DNA from: Bradyrhizobium sp. PSBB068
GTDB lineage: Bacteria > Pseudomonadota > Alphaproteobacteria > Rhizobiales > Xanthobacteraceae
Length of the DNA: 64,000 nucleotides
NCBI GenBank assembly: GCA_016839165.1
Contig: CP069300.1
Location: 1,364,001 to 1,428,000 of the forward strand
Reading direction: 5' to 3'
Part shown: one piece after another, positions 28,352 to 35,783 of the stretch
Position numbering within the stretch: the first letter of the stretch is position 1
How the letters are laid out: the number at the start of each line of letters is the position of its first letter
Translations under genes and position numbers: made by a program
The notes under the pieces: model-generated
Seen by the model: the letters and a program-made list of their open reading frames with translations, nothing else
The model's database searches: none
Told to the model about the DNA's origin: nothing

Positions 28352-28476
28352 CACCTCTCCCCGGTGGGGAGAGGTCGGATTGCGCAGCAATCCGGGTGAG
28401 GGCTCTTGCTCTCTCGATAGACCGCAACCCCTCACCCGATTTGCTGCGCAAATCGACCTCTCCCAAGGGAGAGGTG
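28352..28476. repeat. dispersed inverted repeat, family A copy 3
   Basis: Outer arms cacctctccccggtggggag and ctctcccaagggagaggtg with the inner ctcacccgatttgctgcgca segment shared with the copy at 25713-25834. It lies downstream of the lytic transglycosylase gene. Confidence 0.85.
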
Positions 28477-28520
28477 AACTTTCGATGCCGTTCCAGCTCA
28501 ACCCAATCTCATCAGGATTT

Positions 28521-28610
28521 AGGGCATGATCCGGAAGGGTGCGAAGCGGTTTTCCCTCGCGACAAACGCGGAACCGCGCGCGCGCGGAGATCATGCGCAA
28601 ACAACGGGCC
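28521..28610. repeat. dispersed repeat, family B, diverged copy
   Basis: It has ggcatgatccggaagggtgc then gaagcggttttcc like the copies at 19095 and 34515, but the middle is replaced by a longer GC-rich stretch before gatcatgcgcaaacaa. It lies in the convergent gap between the transglycosylase and the glycine-zipper gene. Confidence 0.65.
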
Positions 28611-28650
28611 TCAAGGACGACCGCCGGGATTGTTTCGCGGCCCAGAAACA

Positions 28651-28676
28651 AAAACCCGGCCGTGAGGCCGGGTTTT
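28651..28676 (-). terminator. Rho-independent terminator of the 28707-28991 gene
   Basis: AAAACCCGGC C...G GCCGGGTTTT forms a symmetric stem with T runs on both strands. It could also stop readthrough on the plus strand. It lies 30 bp past the stop of the glycine-zipper gene. Confidence 0.85.
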
Positions 28677-28706
28677 CGAGTGTGATGCTGAAACCGTGTC
28701 GGTCGA

Positions 28707-28991
28707 TCAGTCGCAAACCTGGACGCGACGGAAGCGCCAGCCGTAGCCGTCCCAGAAGCGCTCACGAACCCAGCGGCAGGGAGCTTCTTCGACGTAAACC
28801 GGTGCCGGTGCGACATAGACCGGAGCAGGACGGGCGCCAGCAATCGCGCCGCCGAGCAGGGCGCCGCCGATCAGGCCGCCGGCAACGCCGGCCGCGATGG
28901 CGCCGCCATCACCAGCCTTGGCAGCCGGAGCAACCGCCAGCGAACCGGCAAGCGTGGTAACGGCAACGAGGGCAGCTAAAGTCTTCTTCAT
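28707..28991 (-). CDS. secreted glycine-zipper protein (paralogue 1)
   Basis: A 94-residue protein with a signal peptide (MKKTLAALVAVTTLAGSLAV..AKA), a glycine-zipper-like hydrophobic stretch (AIAAGVAGGLIGGALLGGAI), a Pro/Val/Tyr linker, and a C-terminal domain of ~25 residues with two Cys: CRWVRERFWDGYGWRFRRV ending VCD. The two Cys may pair in the periplasm. The next gene upstream on the same strand encodes a paralogue with the same plan. The function is unknown; similar small proteins are abundant in Bradyrhizobium-type genomes. Confidence 0.82.
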   Translation of the reverse strand: MKKTLAALVAVTTLAGSLAVAPAAKAGDGGAIAAGVAGGLIGGALLGGAIAGARPAPVYVAPAPVYVEEAPCRWVRERFWDGYGWRFRRVQVCD

Positions 28992-29161
28992 GTCTTTGGC
29001 TCTCCTGGAAGGTGGTGGCGTCGTGGTCCGACGCCGGGTTTTAGGTGACTCGCACGCTGATCTCGAACTGCTGTCTTGCTAAACAGCGCAGAACAGTCAA
29101 CCGAAAGTAAACGTCGGCAGGCTCATCGCGCAGAAAAGCGGTTTTTTCTGGCCTTCTACGG

Positions 29162-29201
29162 CAGATGTCCCGGACAAACAGTCGGTTTTCCGGGACATCT
29201 G
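29162..29201. repeat. perfect 13-bp inverted repeat after glycine-zipper gene 2
   Basis: CAGATGTCCCGGA and TCCGGGACATCTG are separated by 14 bases. It lies 28 bp downstream (minus strand) of the gene ending at 29229. It has no T run, so it is either a Rho-dependent or processing structure, or a protein-binding palindrome. Confidence 0.6.
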
Positions 29202-29228
29202 GTTTGAATTAATCGAGATGAACGGCGA

Positions 29229-29534
29229 TCAATCGCAAACGCGGACGCGGCGAATGCGCCAGGTGTAGCCGTCCCAGAACCGCTGGCGCTGCCAGAAGCA
29301 ATCGGGACCGTAACCGGGCTCGGCGACGTAGGCCGGACCGGGCGCGTAGTAGCCATAGCCGGGACCGTAATAGCCGTTCTGCGAAGCGATCGCGCCACCG
29401 ACGATGGCGCCACCGATCAATCCCGCAGCGACGCCGGCGGCGACACCGCGTTGTGCCTGGGCGGGGGCGGGCACCGCCACAGCCGAAACCGCCAGAGTGG
29501 CGGCGGCGCAAAGCGCCAGCAATGTCTTCTTCAT
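29229..29534 (-). CDS. secreted glycine-zipper protein (paralogue 2)
   Basis: A 101-residue protein. The ATG at 29534 gives MKKTLLALCAAATLAVSAVA, a signal peptide; a longer frame to 29678 is discounted. The glycine-zipper GVAAGVAAGLIGGAIVGGAI is followed by a Gly/Tyr/Pro linker (YYGPGYGYYAPGP) and the C-terminal CFWQRQRFWDGYTWRIRRV..VCD shared with the neighbour. Both genes probably arose by duplication. Likely periplasmic or outer-membrane-associated; function unknown. Confidence 0.82.
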   Translation of the reverse strand: MKKTLLALCAAATLAVSAVAVPAPAQAQRGVAAGVAAGLIGGAIVGGAIASQNGYYGPGYGYYAPGPAYVAEPGYGPDCFWQRQRFWDGYTWRIRRVRVCD

Positions 29535-29921
29535 GACCTCACCTTTCTCACGGGGGCAGGGACAGCGTGCGTTGGCGATCTGTCTCGCCTGAAGGGTTCC
29601 ATATTCCGCTTGAATGATCAATGAACGACGCTGCCGTATTCGCGACCAAATGCTTGCAGCTTTTGGCATATCTTGCAACGCACAAGCCTGTAGTGAAGCA
29701 GTGAACCGGGGGGCTGTGGCGTGCGAAGCCGGATTTGGCCGCTAGACCCGCCAGGCGCGCTTCCTATTCCCGAAAGCCCGGCTCGGCCGATTTAGATTCA
29801 TTCCAATATGAATCCCGCATCAGTTTGGAATTGCTACAAGAACGGCTTTTTCCTTTTGCATCCGGCCGGGCCCGACAATATCCATATTGCCAAGCATCAC
29901 CCGTTGGACCTGCCTCCTCTG
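29535..29921. other. 387-bp divergent intergenic region with an iron box
   Basis: No gene was found. It separates the glycine-zipper gene (-) from bfd (+). The only regulatory signal I can name is the ICE-like sequence at 29791-29807, 114 bp ahead of the bfd start. The remainder is AT-richer than the surrounding genes. Confidence 0.5.
29791..29807 (+). promoter_or_regulatory. degenerate iron control element upstream of bfd
   Basis: TTTAGATTCATTCCAAT matches the ICE palindrome TTTAGAAnnnTTCTAAA with three mismatches outside the spacer. Its location upstream of an iron-mobilisation gene makes it credible. Irr is the expected binder, by inference. Confidence 0.5.
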
Positions 29922-30194
29922 ATGATTGTCTGTTCCTGTAACGTCCTCAGCGACCACGATGTCCGCAATGCCGTCAATGGTGGCGGGTCCGTGACACGAA
30001 ATGCCAAGCAGGTGTATGGCTGCCTCGGCTGTAGCGCCGAATGCGGCCGCTGCGCGCGCACCATCAAGGCGATCATCGACGAGGCGCTCGGTCCCTGCGC
30101 CAAGGCCTGCTGCTCCGGCTGCCCTCACAGCGGCCACCCGCACGCCGCCAACGAAGACGCCGAGCCGGCCGAGTTCGCGCTCGCGGCCTGCTGA
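29922..30194 (+). CDS. bfd: Bacterioferritin-associated ferredoxin
   Basis: A 90-residue [2Fe-2S] protein that delivers electrons to bacterioferritin for iron release. It starts MIVCSCNVLSDHDVR with cluster ligands C4 and C6; the second pair is C41 and C44 in SAECGRCARTIKA. It is longer than E. coli Bfd (64 residues) through a Cys/His-rich tail (CAKACCSGCPHSGHPH) and an acidic end; extra Cys at 34 and 37 are also present. The start at 29922 gives the canonical N-terminus; the upstream frame is ignored. bfr lies ~210 bp downstream with its own iron box. Confidence 0.92.
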   Translation: MIVCSCNVLSDHDVRNAVNGGGSVTRNAKQVYGCLGCSAECGRCARTIKAIIDEALGPCAKACCSGCPHSGHPHAANEDAEPAEFALAAC

Positions 30195-30348
30195 ACTGGC
30201 TTTAGGTTCCGATCCAGCCTCTTCCGCTTTGTTGTCGTTTCTTCCTGCGAGCCGGCCTGTCCGGTCGGCGGCAACGTTTCGCCCCGCCAACCAAATCCGG
30301 TTATCCACGCGCCGCTTCCGCGACGGGTTGCTCTCCCCGGCAATCTGA

Positions 30349-30365
30349 TTTAGAAGCGTTCTAAA
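30349..30365 (+). promoter_or_regulatory. perfect Irr-type iron control element upstream of bfr
   Basis: TTTAGAAGCGTTCTAAA is a perfect palindrome of 7+3+7, matching the ICE/Irr-box consensus of Bradyrhizobium and related Rhizobiales. It is 42 bp before the bfr ATG, within the promoter region. Irr repression of bfr under low iron is known in the group; here it is inferred. Confidence 0.85.
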
Positions 30366-30407
30366 TTTACGCTGGCCAACGGTAGCCGCGACAGGTGGAG
30401 TGGATCA

Positions 30408-30896
30408 ATGCAAGGCGACCCGAAGGTCATCGACTATCTGAACAAGGGGCTGCGCAGCGAACTGACCGCCATCAATCAGTATTGGCTGCATTACCGGATG
30501 CTCAACAATTGGGGCCTCCTGGAGATGGGCAAGGTCTGGCGCAAGGAGTCCATCGAGGAGATGGAGCACGCCGACAAATTCGTCGATCGCATCCTCTTTC
30601 TGGACGGCTTCCCGAACCTGCAGGTGCTCGATCCGCTGAAGATCGGCCAGGACGTCAAGGAGATCATCGAGTGTGACCTCGCCGCCGAGATCGGCGCCCG
30701 CACGCTCTACCAGGAGGCCGCGACTTATTGCCACGGCGTCAAGGACTATGTCAGCCGCGACCTGTTCGAGCAGCTGATGAAGGACGAGGAAGACCACATC
30801 GACTTCCTTGAGACCCAGCTCGACCTCATCAAGCGCATTGGCCTTGAGCTCTACACCCAAAAGCACGTCGGTCATCTGAAGGGCGAGGATCACTGA
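30408..30896 (+). CDS. bfr: Bacterioferritin
   Basis: A 162-residue haem-containing iron-storage subunit that assembles as a 24-mer. Ferroxidase ligands fall at the usual positions: E18 (LRSELTA), E51 and H54 (EEMEHADKF), with E94 and the EDHIDFLE pair further on. Met52, in the same EMEHAD motif, is the axial haem ligand at the dimer interface. Length and spacing match E. coli Bfr. It has its own promoter with an ICE and a strong terminator downstream, so it is probably monocistronic beside bfd. Confidence 0.97.
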   Translation: MQGDPKVIDYLNKGLRSELTAINQYWLHYRMLNNWGLLEMGKVWRKESIEEMEHADKFVDRILFLDGFPNLQVLDPLKIGQDVKEIIECDLAAEIGARTLYQEAATYCHGVKDYVSRDLFEQLMKDEEDHIDFLETQLDLIKRIGLELYTQKHVGHLKGEDH

Positions 30897-30920
30897 CCGC
30901 TTGGTCGCTGCAAAATTCGA

Positions 30921-30953
30921 GAGGCCGTCCTTGCGGGCGGCCTCTTTGCTTTT
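30921..30953 (+). terminator. Rho-independent terminator of bfr
   Basis: GAGGCCG...CGGCCTC forms a stem with a central extension (tcc/ggg) and a short loop, followed by TTTGCTTTT. It lies 25 bp past the bfr stop. Confidence 0.85.
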
Positions 30954-30977
30954 GCGATCCCGATTGGCGCGGCGACG

Positions 30978-31403
30978 TCAGTAGCACCGCGTGATGTTGA
31001 TGGTGCGGTCGCCGCCGCGTCCGGGCACCGTCACGGTCTCGGTGGGACAGCTCGACACATAGGGGCGATCCGACGGCACCACGGCCGGCGGATAGCGGTG
31101 CGCCCAATCCCATGGCACGTCCTGGGTGTAGGTGTAGCGGACGTCGTTCGAGGCCGGCGCCGGGACTTCGGCGATCGGAGCGGCGGCCAGCGCGTCGTCG
31201 TAATATCCGCTCGTTCCCGGCAACACGATGCCGGGCACCCGCACATGGTGGCGGAAGGCCGGGTGGTGCGCGGAAAACGTGCCGCGCGGCGCCGTTCCGG
31301 ATCTCGCATCAGTCTCGGTCGAGGATGCAAGCAGCAGTGCTGCAACGCCGAGGGACGCCAGCAGCGCCCCGCCTGTTCGATATCTTCGATACGCCATGGG
31401 CAC
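30978..31403 (-). CDS. secreted small protein of unknown function, possible CtrA target
   Basis: A 141-residue protein (a start two codons downstream, at 31397, is equally possible) with a signal-like N-terminus (GGALLASLGVAALLLASSTE), a His-rich piece (HHPAFRHHVRVPG), then a Tyr/Pro-rich region and a C-terminal SSCPTETVTVPGRGGDRTIN..CY with two Cys likely to form a disulfide. I do not recognise the family. A perfect TTAA-N7-TTAA site lies 71-85 bp upstream of the start. Confidence 0.7.
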   Translation of the reverse strand: MPMAYRRYRTGGALLASLGVAALLLASSTETDARSGTAPRGTFSAHHPAFRHHVRVPGIVLPGTSGYYDDALAAAPIAEVPAPASNDVRYTYTQDVPWDWAHRYPPAVVPSDRPYVSSCPTETVTVPGRGGDRTINITRCY

Positions 31404-31473
31404 GCACCAACTCGTGGTTACGGAGCATTGTGCGGACGCTAGGCCGCGTCGCGCAGCGCCCGCAAACTCATCC

Positions 31474-31488
31474 TTAATTATTGGTTAA
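31474..31488 (-). promoter_or_regulatory. CtrA-type binding site upstream of the secreted protein gene
   Basis: TTAATTATTGGTTAA has the full TTAA-N7-TTAA spacing of the alphaproteobacterial CtrA box. It lies 71-85 bp upstream of the 30978-31403 gene on its coding strand side. A further GTTAAC is nearby at 31497. Matching is by eye; binding is inferred. Confidence 0.5.
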
Positions 31489-31567
31489 AAAGTAAGGTTA
31501 ACAGGGAGTAATTGTCTCAAATTGACGCGATCTCGTGCGGGGCTGCGCGCAATGGCTGCGAGTCGCT

Positions 31568-31921
31568 TCAGACGGCGTCTGCCGGAACGAAGCAGCTGAT
31601 GATGATGCCGCCGCGGTGGTGCACGTACCACACCACGGCCTCGCCGACCGGATTGCCGCGATCGCGGATCACGGCGCGCTCCGGCACCATCATCCATTCG
31701 CCCTCGATCGGCACCCAATAGGCGCCGCCCCGAACATCATAGTTCGTGCGATGGCCGTCGGAGATGTCGCAGCAGGGCACGCCGTTCGGTGCGATCACGC
31801 TCTTGAACCAGGCGCGGATATCGGGCGGCACATTGTCGTATTGGCCGTTGTCGAACGCCAGCGCAGCGCCCGCCATGACGGCGAGCCACGCGAGCACCGC
31901 GCCATGCGTCAGCCTTCGCAT
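31568..31921 (-). CDS. secreted protein of unknown function
   Basis: A 117-residue protein. The ATG at 31921 is preceded by GGAGG at good spacing and gives a signal peptide (MRRLTHGAVLAWLAVMAGAALA). The mature part has DNVPPDIRAWFKSVIAPNGV then PCCDISDGHRTNYDVRGGAY and PIEGEWMMVPERAVI, a pattern common in rhizobial small secreted proteins, with three Cys in all. No enzymatic motif is recognised. Probably periplasmic. Confidence 0.8.
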   Translation of the reverse strand: MRRLTHGAVLAWLAVMAGAALAFDNGQYDNVPPDIRAWFKSVIAPNGVPCCDISDGHRTNYDVRGGAYWVPIEGEWMMVPERAVIRDRGNPVGEAVVWYVHHRGGIIISCFVPADAV

Positions 31922-32142
31922 CGCATTCCTCCGCGAAAACCTTGTGCGTGATCCGCGCAACGCCCGCGCGCGAATCCGGTGTTTGCGCGATTAGGCACGA
32001 ACCGCGCGCGGGATGCATGCTCAAAGAATGAGCGAAGCAGCGCAGTTGTCCGTGATGCAGTGCGAGAGGCGTTCAGGCCGGCTTCTTCGTGCGGGCGCCA
32101 ACATCGATCTCGCCGGCGCAGCCTATCACGTGCCGCAGACGG

Positions 32143-32691
32143 TCACACGCCGGTCAGATCGTAGAATGCCGCGATCAGACGGGTGATCTCGGTGGAGTTC
32201 GCAATCACCAGCGCAAGGTCGTCCTTCTCCGGCTTACCGGACTGAATCCGCTCCAGGGCTTCGCTCGATTGCTTGACGATCGCAGCAATCCTGCGCAGCA
32301 GGTCCTCGCGGGTCACGATCTTGCTCAGGTCGGTGCTGGTGTATTTCTGCAGGTTCCGCAATCTGGTCTGGTCGAAAGGCTGCTTGAATGCACGCGATCC
32401 AGCCTGATCGACCAAAATCTTGTAGGCGGAATCATATCCCTCTTTTGCCGAATTGAGCGCGCGCCGGACCGCTTCCGGGTTTTGTTCGGCGATGCCGCCG
32501 AGTACGCCGTTGCCGGCGGCACAGTTCGCTCGCGCCAGGTTTGAGATCGGCTGGGCGACCTGCCTGTCCTGATCGGCCTGCCTCGCCTTCGTGATCAAAT
32601 CGTCGACGGTGTCGGCGAGCGCGATGCGGCTGGCGCCCGCGCAGCAGGCAACCACGATGATTGCGAGAGCCGTCATCCTTCGCACCAGCAT
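32143..32691 (-). CDS. secreted helical protein of unknown function
   Basis: A 182-residue protein with an N-terminal signal peptide (MTALAIIVVACCAGASRIALA). The mature portion is predicted to be mostly helical and polar (DDLITKARQADQDRQVAQPI, NLQKYTSTDLSKIVTREDLL), with one conserved-looking Cys (ARANCAAGNG). No family recognised. The upstream gene ends 9 bp before this start, indicating a two-gene operon whose products may work together at the cell envelope. Confidence 0.75.
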   Translation of the reverse strand: MLVRRMTALAIIVVACCAGASRIALADTVDDLITKARQADQDRQVAQPISNLARANCAAGNGVLGGIAEQNPEAVRRALNSAKEGYDSAYKILVDQAGSRAFKQPFDQTRLRNLQKYTSTDLSKIVTREDLLRRIAAIVKQSSEALERIQSGKPEKDDLALVIANSTEITRLIAAFYDLTGV

Positions 32692-32700
32692 TGTCGCCTC

Positions 32701-33297
32701 CTACGGTGTCTTGGTCTGATCGCAGATCTTTTCGACTGCCGGCAGCTTGACGCCACCGAGCGCAAAGCCTTCCTTGCGAAACTTCGGGCAAGCCTGAGTT
32801 GCGATTGCGCGCCAGGATTCCAGGGAGATGCCGCCGTGCCGGTAGAGATCGTAGATGTTGGAGAATTTCGCATCATATAGCGCGGCATAGGATTGCATCT
32901 TGTCGGGCGGCGCGTCGATGACGGCGCGGAAGAAGTCCGTATAGTCCGACTGCATCTTGTAATCATTGTTGGTTCGATAGAAGTCGATCGCATTCATGAT
33001 CTGAACGATCGCGATCCCCGCTCCGGCGACTGCAACGACAAGCGCCAGCCACGGAACGATCCGGTCCTGCGGACGCGCCAATGCCAGCCTGAGGGCGGCG
33101 ATCTCGCGCGTCAAACCGTCGTTCTGCCGCTCTGCTTCCTTGAGATCAGCCAACCGCGCCACGGCGACCGGATCGACCAGCACCGTGCCGTCAGCGGCGG
33201 TTTCGGTGGACAAGCGCCCACCGGCAATCATGGCGTCCAGATCAGCAATCGAAAATGGACTGAGCTGAGCAGCCTGGTCTTTGGAAATGCCGGGCAT
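32701..33297 (-). CDS. single-pass membrane protein of unknown function
   Basis: A 198-residue protein. Residues ~1-50 are a small cytoplasmic region starting MPGISKDQAAQLSPFSIADL. Residues 51-77 form a short helical stretch (LADLKEAERQNDGLTREIAA), then one TM helix (VPWLALVVAVAGAGIAIVQI). A C-terminal region of ~90 residues has two Cys (ATQACPKFRK and KICDQ), suggesting a periplasmic disulfide. It forms an operon with the secreted protein 9 bp downstream. I do not recognise the family. Confidence 0.72.
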   Translation of the reverse strand: MPGISKDQAAQLSPFSIADLDAMIAGGRLSTETAADGTVLVDPVAVARLADLKEAERQNDGLTREIAALRLALARPQDRIVPWLALVVAVAGAGIAIVQIMNAIDFYRTNNDYKMQSDYTDFFRAVIDAPPDKMQSYAALYDAKFSNIYDLYRHGGISLESWRAIATQACPKFRKEGFALGGVKLPAVEKICDQTKTP

Positions 33298-33402
33298 CGT
33301 CGCTCCGAAATACGGCTGCGAGGCAATGATCGTACAATGCTCATGATATAAATCGATTTAGAGACAACCACAAGACGAATAAGTGTCGACCGTGCTTCTC
33401 GG

Positions 33403-34464
33403 CTACATTGCTCGCTGCGGCGTGACTCGCAGCAGCTCCTGCAATTGACCGGAGTAGAATTTGGCGTCGCCGGTGGTGAGGTGGCCGCGCGTCTCGCTGC
33501 TCGCCGGGATCAGATAGATCTTGCCGTTCTTGATCCGCTTGACCGCAGCCTCGGTGACGCCGGTCTCCGGCGGATTGCGCTCGTCGTCGGCCGCGTTGAT
33601 CGCGAGCAGTGTCGCCTCGATCTTCTCCATGCCGGCGGAGGGATCGTAATCATGCGAGGCTTCCCATTGATAGATGTAGTCGTTGGCATCGGCGGTGACC
33701 GGCAGCGCCAGCTGGTCGTCGACCATCTTGTCGGCTTGCGGGGCCGATGGCGCCTGCGTCTGGTAGGCGAGCGTGCCGCCGGCGCTGGCGAAGCGATAGG
33801 CGGCGATGGCGTATTTCATCATCCGCGGCTGGCTGGTGTAATTGCCGCCGTTGTAGTCGGGGTCGTTGCGGATCGTGTCCAGCATCGTCCGCCGCAGGAT
33901 CCAGTTGCGCGCGGCCATCGCAGTCGGCTGCGAGGCCATCGGCACCAGCACGTCCATCATCTGCGGATAGCGCACGCCCCAGATCCAGCTGTGCATGCCG
34001 CCCATCGAATTGCCGATCACAAGCCGCAGATGCTTGATGCCGAGCCCCTCGGTGACGAGCCGGTATTGCGCGTCGACCATGTCGTTGTAGTCGTATTTCG
34101 GAAAGCTCGTGCGCATCGCATCCGACGGCTTCGACGATTTGCCGTGCCCGATGCCGTCGGGAATGATGATGTAGTATTTCGCCGCGTCGAGCGGCTGCCC
34201 CGGGCCGAACAGCTCGCCGGCAAAGGTCGGCGTCAGCATGCTGGCGGCCGAGCCGCCGGAGCCGTGCAGCACCAGCACCGGCTGTCCGGTCGGTGCGCCG
34301 ACCGTGGTGTAGTGCAGCCGCAGTTCCGGCATCACCTCGCCGCTGTGGAACTTGAAGTCCTTTGCGATCCACTCGCCATCCTGAGGCGCGGGATAGTCTG
34401 CAGCCATGACCGGTACCGCTATCGAGACGAGAGCGGCCACAAGCGCCGCGCACAAACGGATCAT
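33403..34464 (-). CDS. secreted alpha/beta hydrolase, homoserine acetyltransferase (MetX)-like
   Basis: A 353-residue protein. The ATG at 34464 follows GGGAG and gives a signal peptide (MIRLCAALVAALVSIAVPVMA). The alpha/beta hydrolase core has VLVLHGSGGSAASM (oxyanion region) and the nucleophile elbow VIGNSMGGMHSWIWG, which is the MetX-type GxSMGGM. The acid and His are expected in NAADDERNPPE and SETRGHLTT. Real MetX is cytoplasmic, so a secreted esterase or hydrolase role is more likely than methionine synthesis. Confidence 0.85.
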   Translation of the reverse strand: MIRLCAALVAALVSIAVPVMAADYPAPQDGEWIAKDFKFHSGEVMPELRLHYTTVGAPTGQPVLVLHGSGGSAASMLTPTFAGELFGPGQPLDAAKYYIIIPDGIGHGKSSKPSDAMRTSFPKYDYNDMVDAQYRLVTEGLGIKHLRLVIGNSMGGMHSWIWGVRYPQMMDVLVPMASQPTAMAARNWILRRTMLDTIRNDPDYNGGNYTSQPRMMKYAIAAYRFASAGGTLAYQTQAPSAPQADKMVDDQLALPVTADANDYIYQWEASHDYDPSAGMEKIEATLLAINAADDERNPPETGVTEAAVKRIKNGKIYLIPASSETRGHLTTGDAKFYSGQLQELLRVTPQRAM

Positions 34465-34514
34465 GGGCTTCTCCCTGCACATGGCGGGTTTGTCCAGCCG
34501 CCTCGGTGCAAGCC

Positions 34515-34618
34515 TAAAGCATGATCCGGAAAAGTGCGAAGCGGTTTTCCGAAAAGATCATGCTCAAACAAGGAGCTAAAGCCCGATGACGATTCAACCC
34601 AATCTCGTCGCGCTTTAG
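34515..34618. repeat. dispersed repeat, family B copy 2
   Basis: It is nearly identical to 19095-19196 over its whole length: taaagcatgatccggaaaag, then gcgaagcggttttccgaaaa, then gatgacgattcaaccc and gcgctttag. It lies upstream of the secreted hydrolase gene. Confidence 0.85.
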
Positions 34619-34788
34619 CATGATGCAAGCCACTATCCGAGAGTTGCGCCGCGCGCTGCGTGGTGCCGTGCCGAGGAGATCGCGTTCGATCCGGCGCGGC
34701 AGCCGCGTCTCGCGTGTCCCTTTGCCGACGCCGTTCTGGCGCGGCTGGTGCAGATGCGCGGCGTTGCACCGCACCGGTCTGAACTAGA

Positions 34789-35034
34789 CTAGCGCCCGTC
34801 CTCGACCTCGGTTTCCGGGCGGTCGCTGCCGGAGGCAGTCTCGGTCAGCCATTTGCCGTCCGCGGTCTCGTACTGGATTGCCTCGGTGCGCCCGGGAACA
34901 CGTTGCTCGTTGGCCGCGCGCCGGGCGGCGGCAAGCGCCGCGGCATGGGTTGGAAACGGTTCGGAGAACACCCCGTCGACAGTATAGGCCCAGCCGCCAT
35001 CGTGCTGGACCACCTTGTAGATCACGTGGCTCAT
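34789..35034 (-). CDS. small DUF2188-like protein
   Basis: An 81-residue soluble protein. The start at 35034 gives MSHVIYKVVQHDGGWAYTVD, a small beta-rich N-terminal motif, then FPTHAAALAAARRAANEQRV, a helix. This strand-helix pattern (HDGGWAYxVDG...S.PFPTHxxALxAAR) is that of DUF2188-type proteins. An acidic tail follows. Function unknown. Divergent from the DUF2277 gene, 120 bp away. Confidence 0.75.
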   Translation of the reverse strand: MSHVIYKVVQHDGGWAYTVDGVFSEPFPTHAAALAAARRAANEQRVPGRTEAIQYETADGKWLTETASGSDRPETEVEDGR

Positions 35035-35153
35035 CCGGAACCTCGTTTCCATCGTGGACCATGGGGCTGCCAGAATAGACCACGATGTCGTATTTTGCAG
35101 CAGCCGATCGTCCTTGAGGCGCAAGCCCCGAAATGCGGGCGAGGGAGACCGAC

Positions 35154-35420
35154 ATGTGCCGCAATATCAAGACGCTGTTCAACTTCGAGCCGCCCGCCAC
35201 CGAAGACGAGATCCACGCCTCGGCGTTGCAATTCGTGCGCAAATTGAGTGGCTTCAACAAGCCGTCGCAGTCCAATGAAGCCGCCTTCAACCTTGCGGTG
35301 GCCGAAGTCTCCGCTGCTGCGCGAAAACTCCTGATCTCGTTGCAGACCACGGCGCCGGCGCGCGATCGCGAGGTCGAGGCGGAGAAGGCGAGGGAGCGCT
35401 CGCGCCTGCGGTTCGGATGA
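35154..35420 (+). CDS. DUF2277 family protein
   Basis: An 88-residue protein starting MCRNIKTLFNFEPPATEDEI, the diagnostic opening of DUF2277, followed by ASALQFVRKLSGFNKPSQSN and a C-terminal helical segment ending in a charged tail. GGGAG lies 8 bp before the ATG at 35154. The function is unknown; the MCRxIK N-terminus with Cys2 is invariant as I recall the family. Confidence 0.9.
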   Translation: MCRNIKTLFNFEPPATEDEIHASALQFVRKLSGFNKPSQSNEAAFNLAVAEVSAAARKLLISLQTTAPARDREVEAEKARERSRLRFG

Positions 35421-35508
35421 GGCCAGCGCATTCCGTGACGCAGGTCACGGTAAGCCGTCAGGCCACCGGGCATCATTGCCGTTCACCCTGGCCCCCCGGA
35501 GCAACGCC

Positions 35509-35727
35509 ATGAAGCCTGCCGCCCTGCTCACACTCTGCTCGATTGCGTTCGCCGTGCTCTGGACCTGCGGCATGCTGTGGTCGAGCGGCACGATCGACCT
35601 CGCCAACGTCGTCATCCTGTCGGCGTGCGGGGCGTTCGCGGGTGTTGCCTGGTACTACGCGATGCGCTGGGTGTTTCAGCTGATGCAGCTCGCCCGGCCC
35701 TCCGATCCTCCGGGCGCCCAGCGGTGA
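35509..35727 (+). CDS. small two-helix membrane protein
   Basis: A 72-residue protein with two TM segments (ALLTLCSIAFAVLWTCGMLW and ANVVILSACGAFAGVAWYYA) and a short basic/Pro-rich C-tail. The start at 35509 places the first TM at the N-terminus; an upstream frame to 35476 is disregarded. Unknown function; small two-TM proteins like this are common in Bradyrhizobium. Confidence 0.65.
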   Translation: MKPAALLTLCSIAFAVLWTCGMLWSSGTIDLANVVILSACGAFAGVAWYYAMRWVFQLMQLARPSDPPGAQR

Positions 35728-35783
35728 GCATCGCGCGCGACACCGACATGGCTGGCCGTGCCGTCGCGCGATGATCAGGAGGA

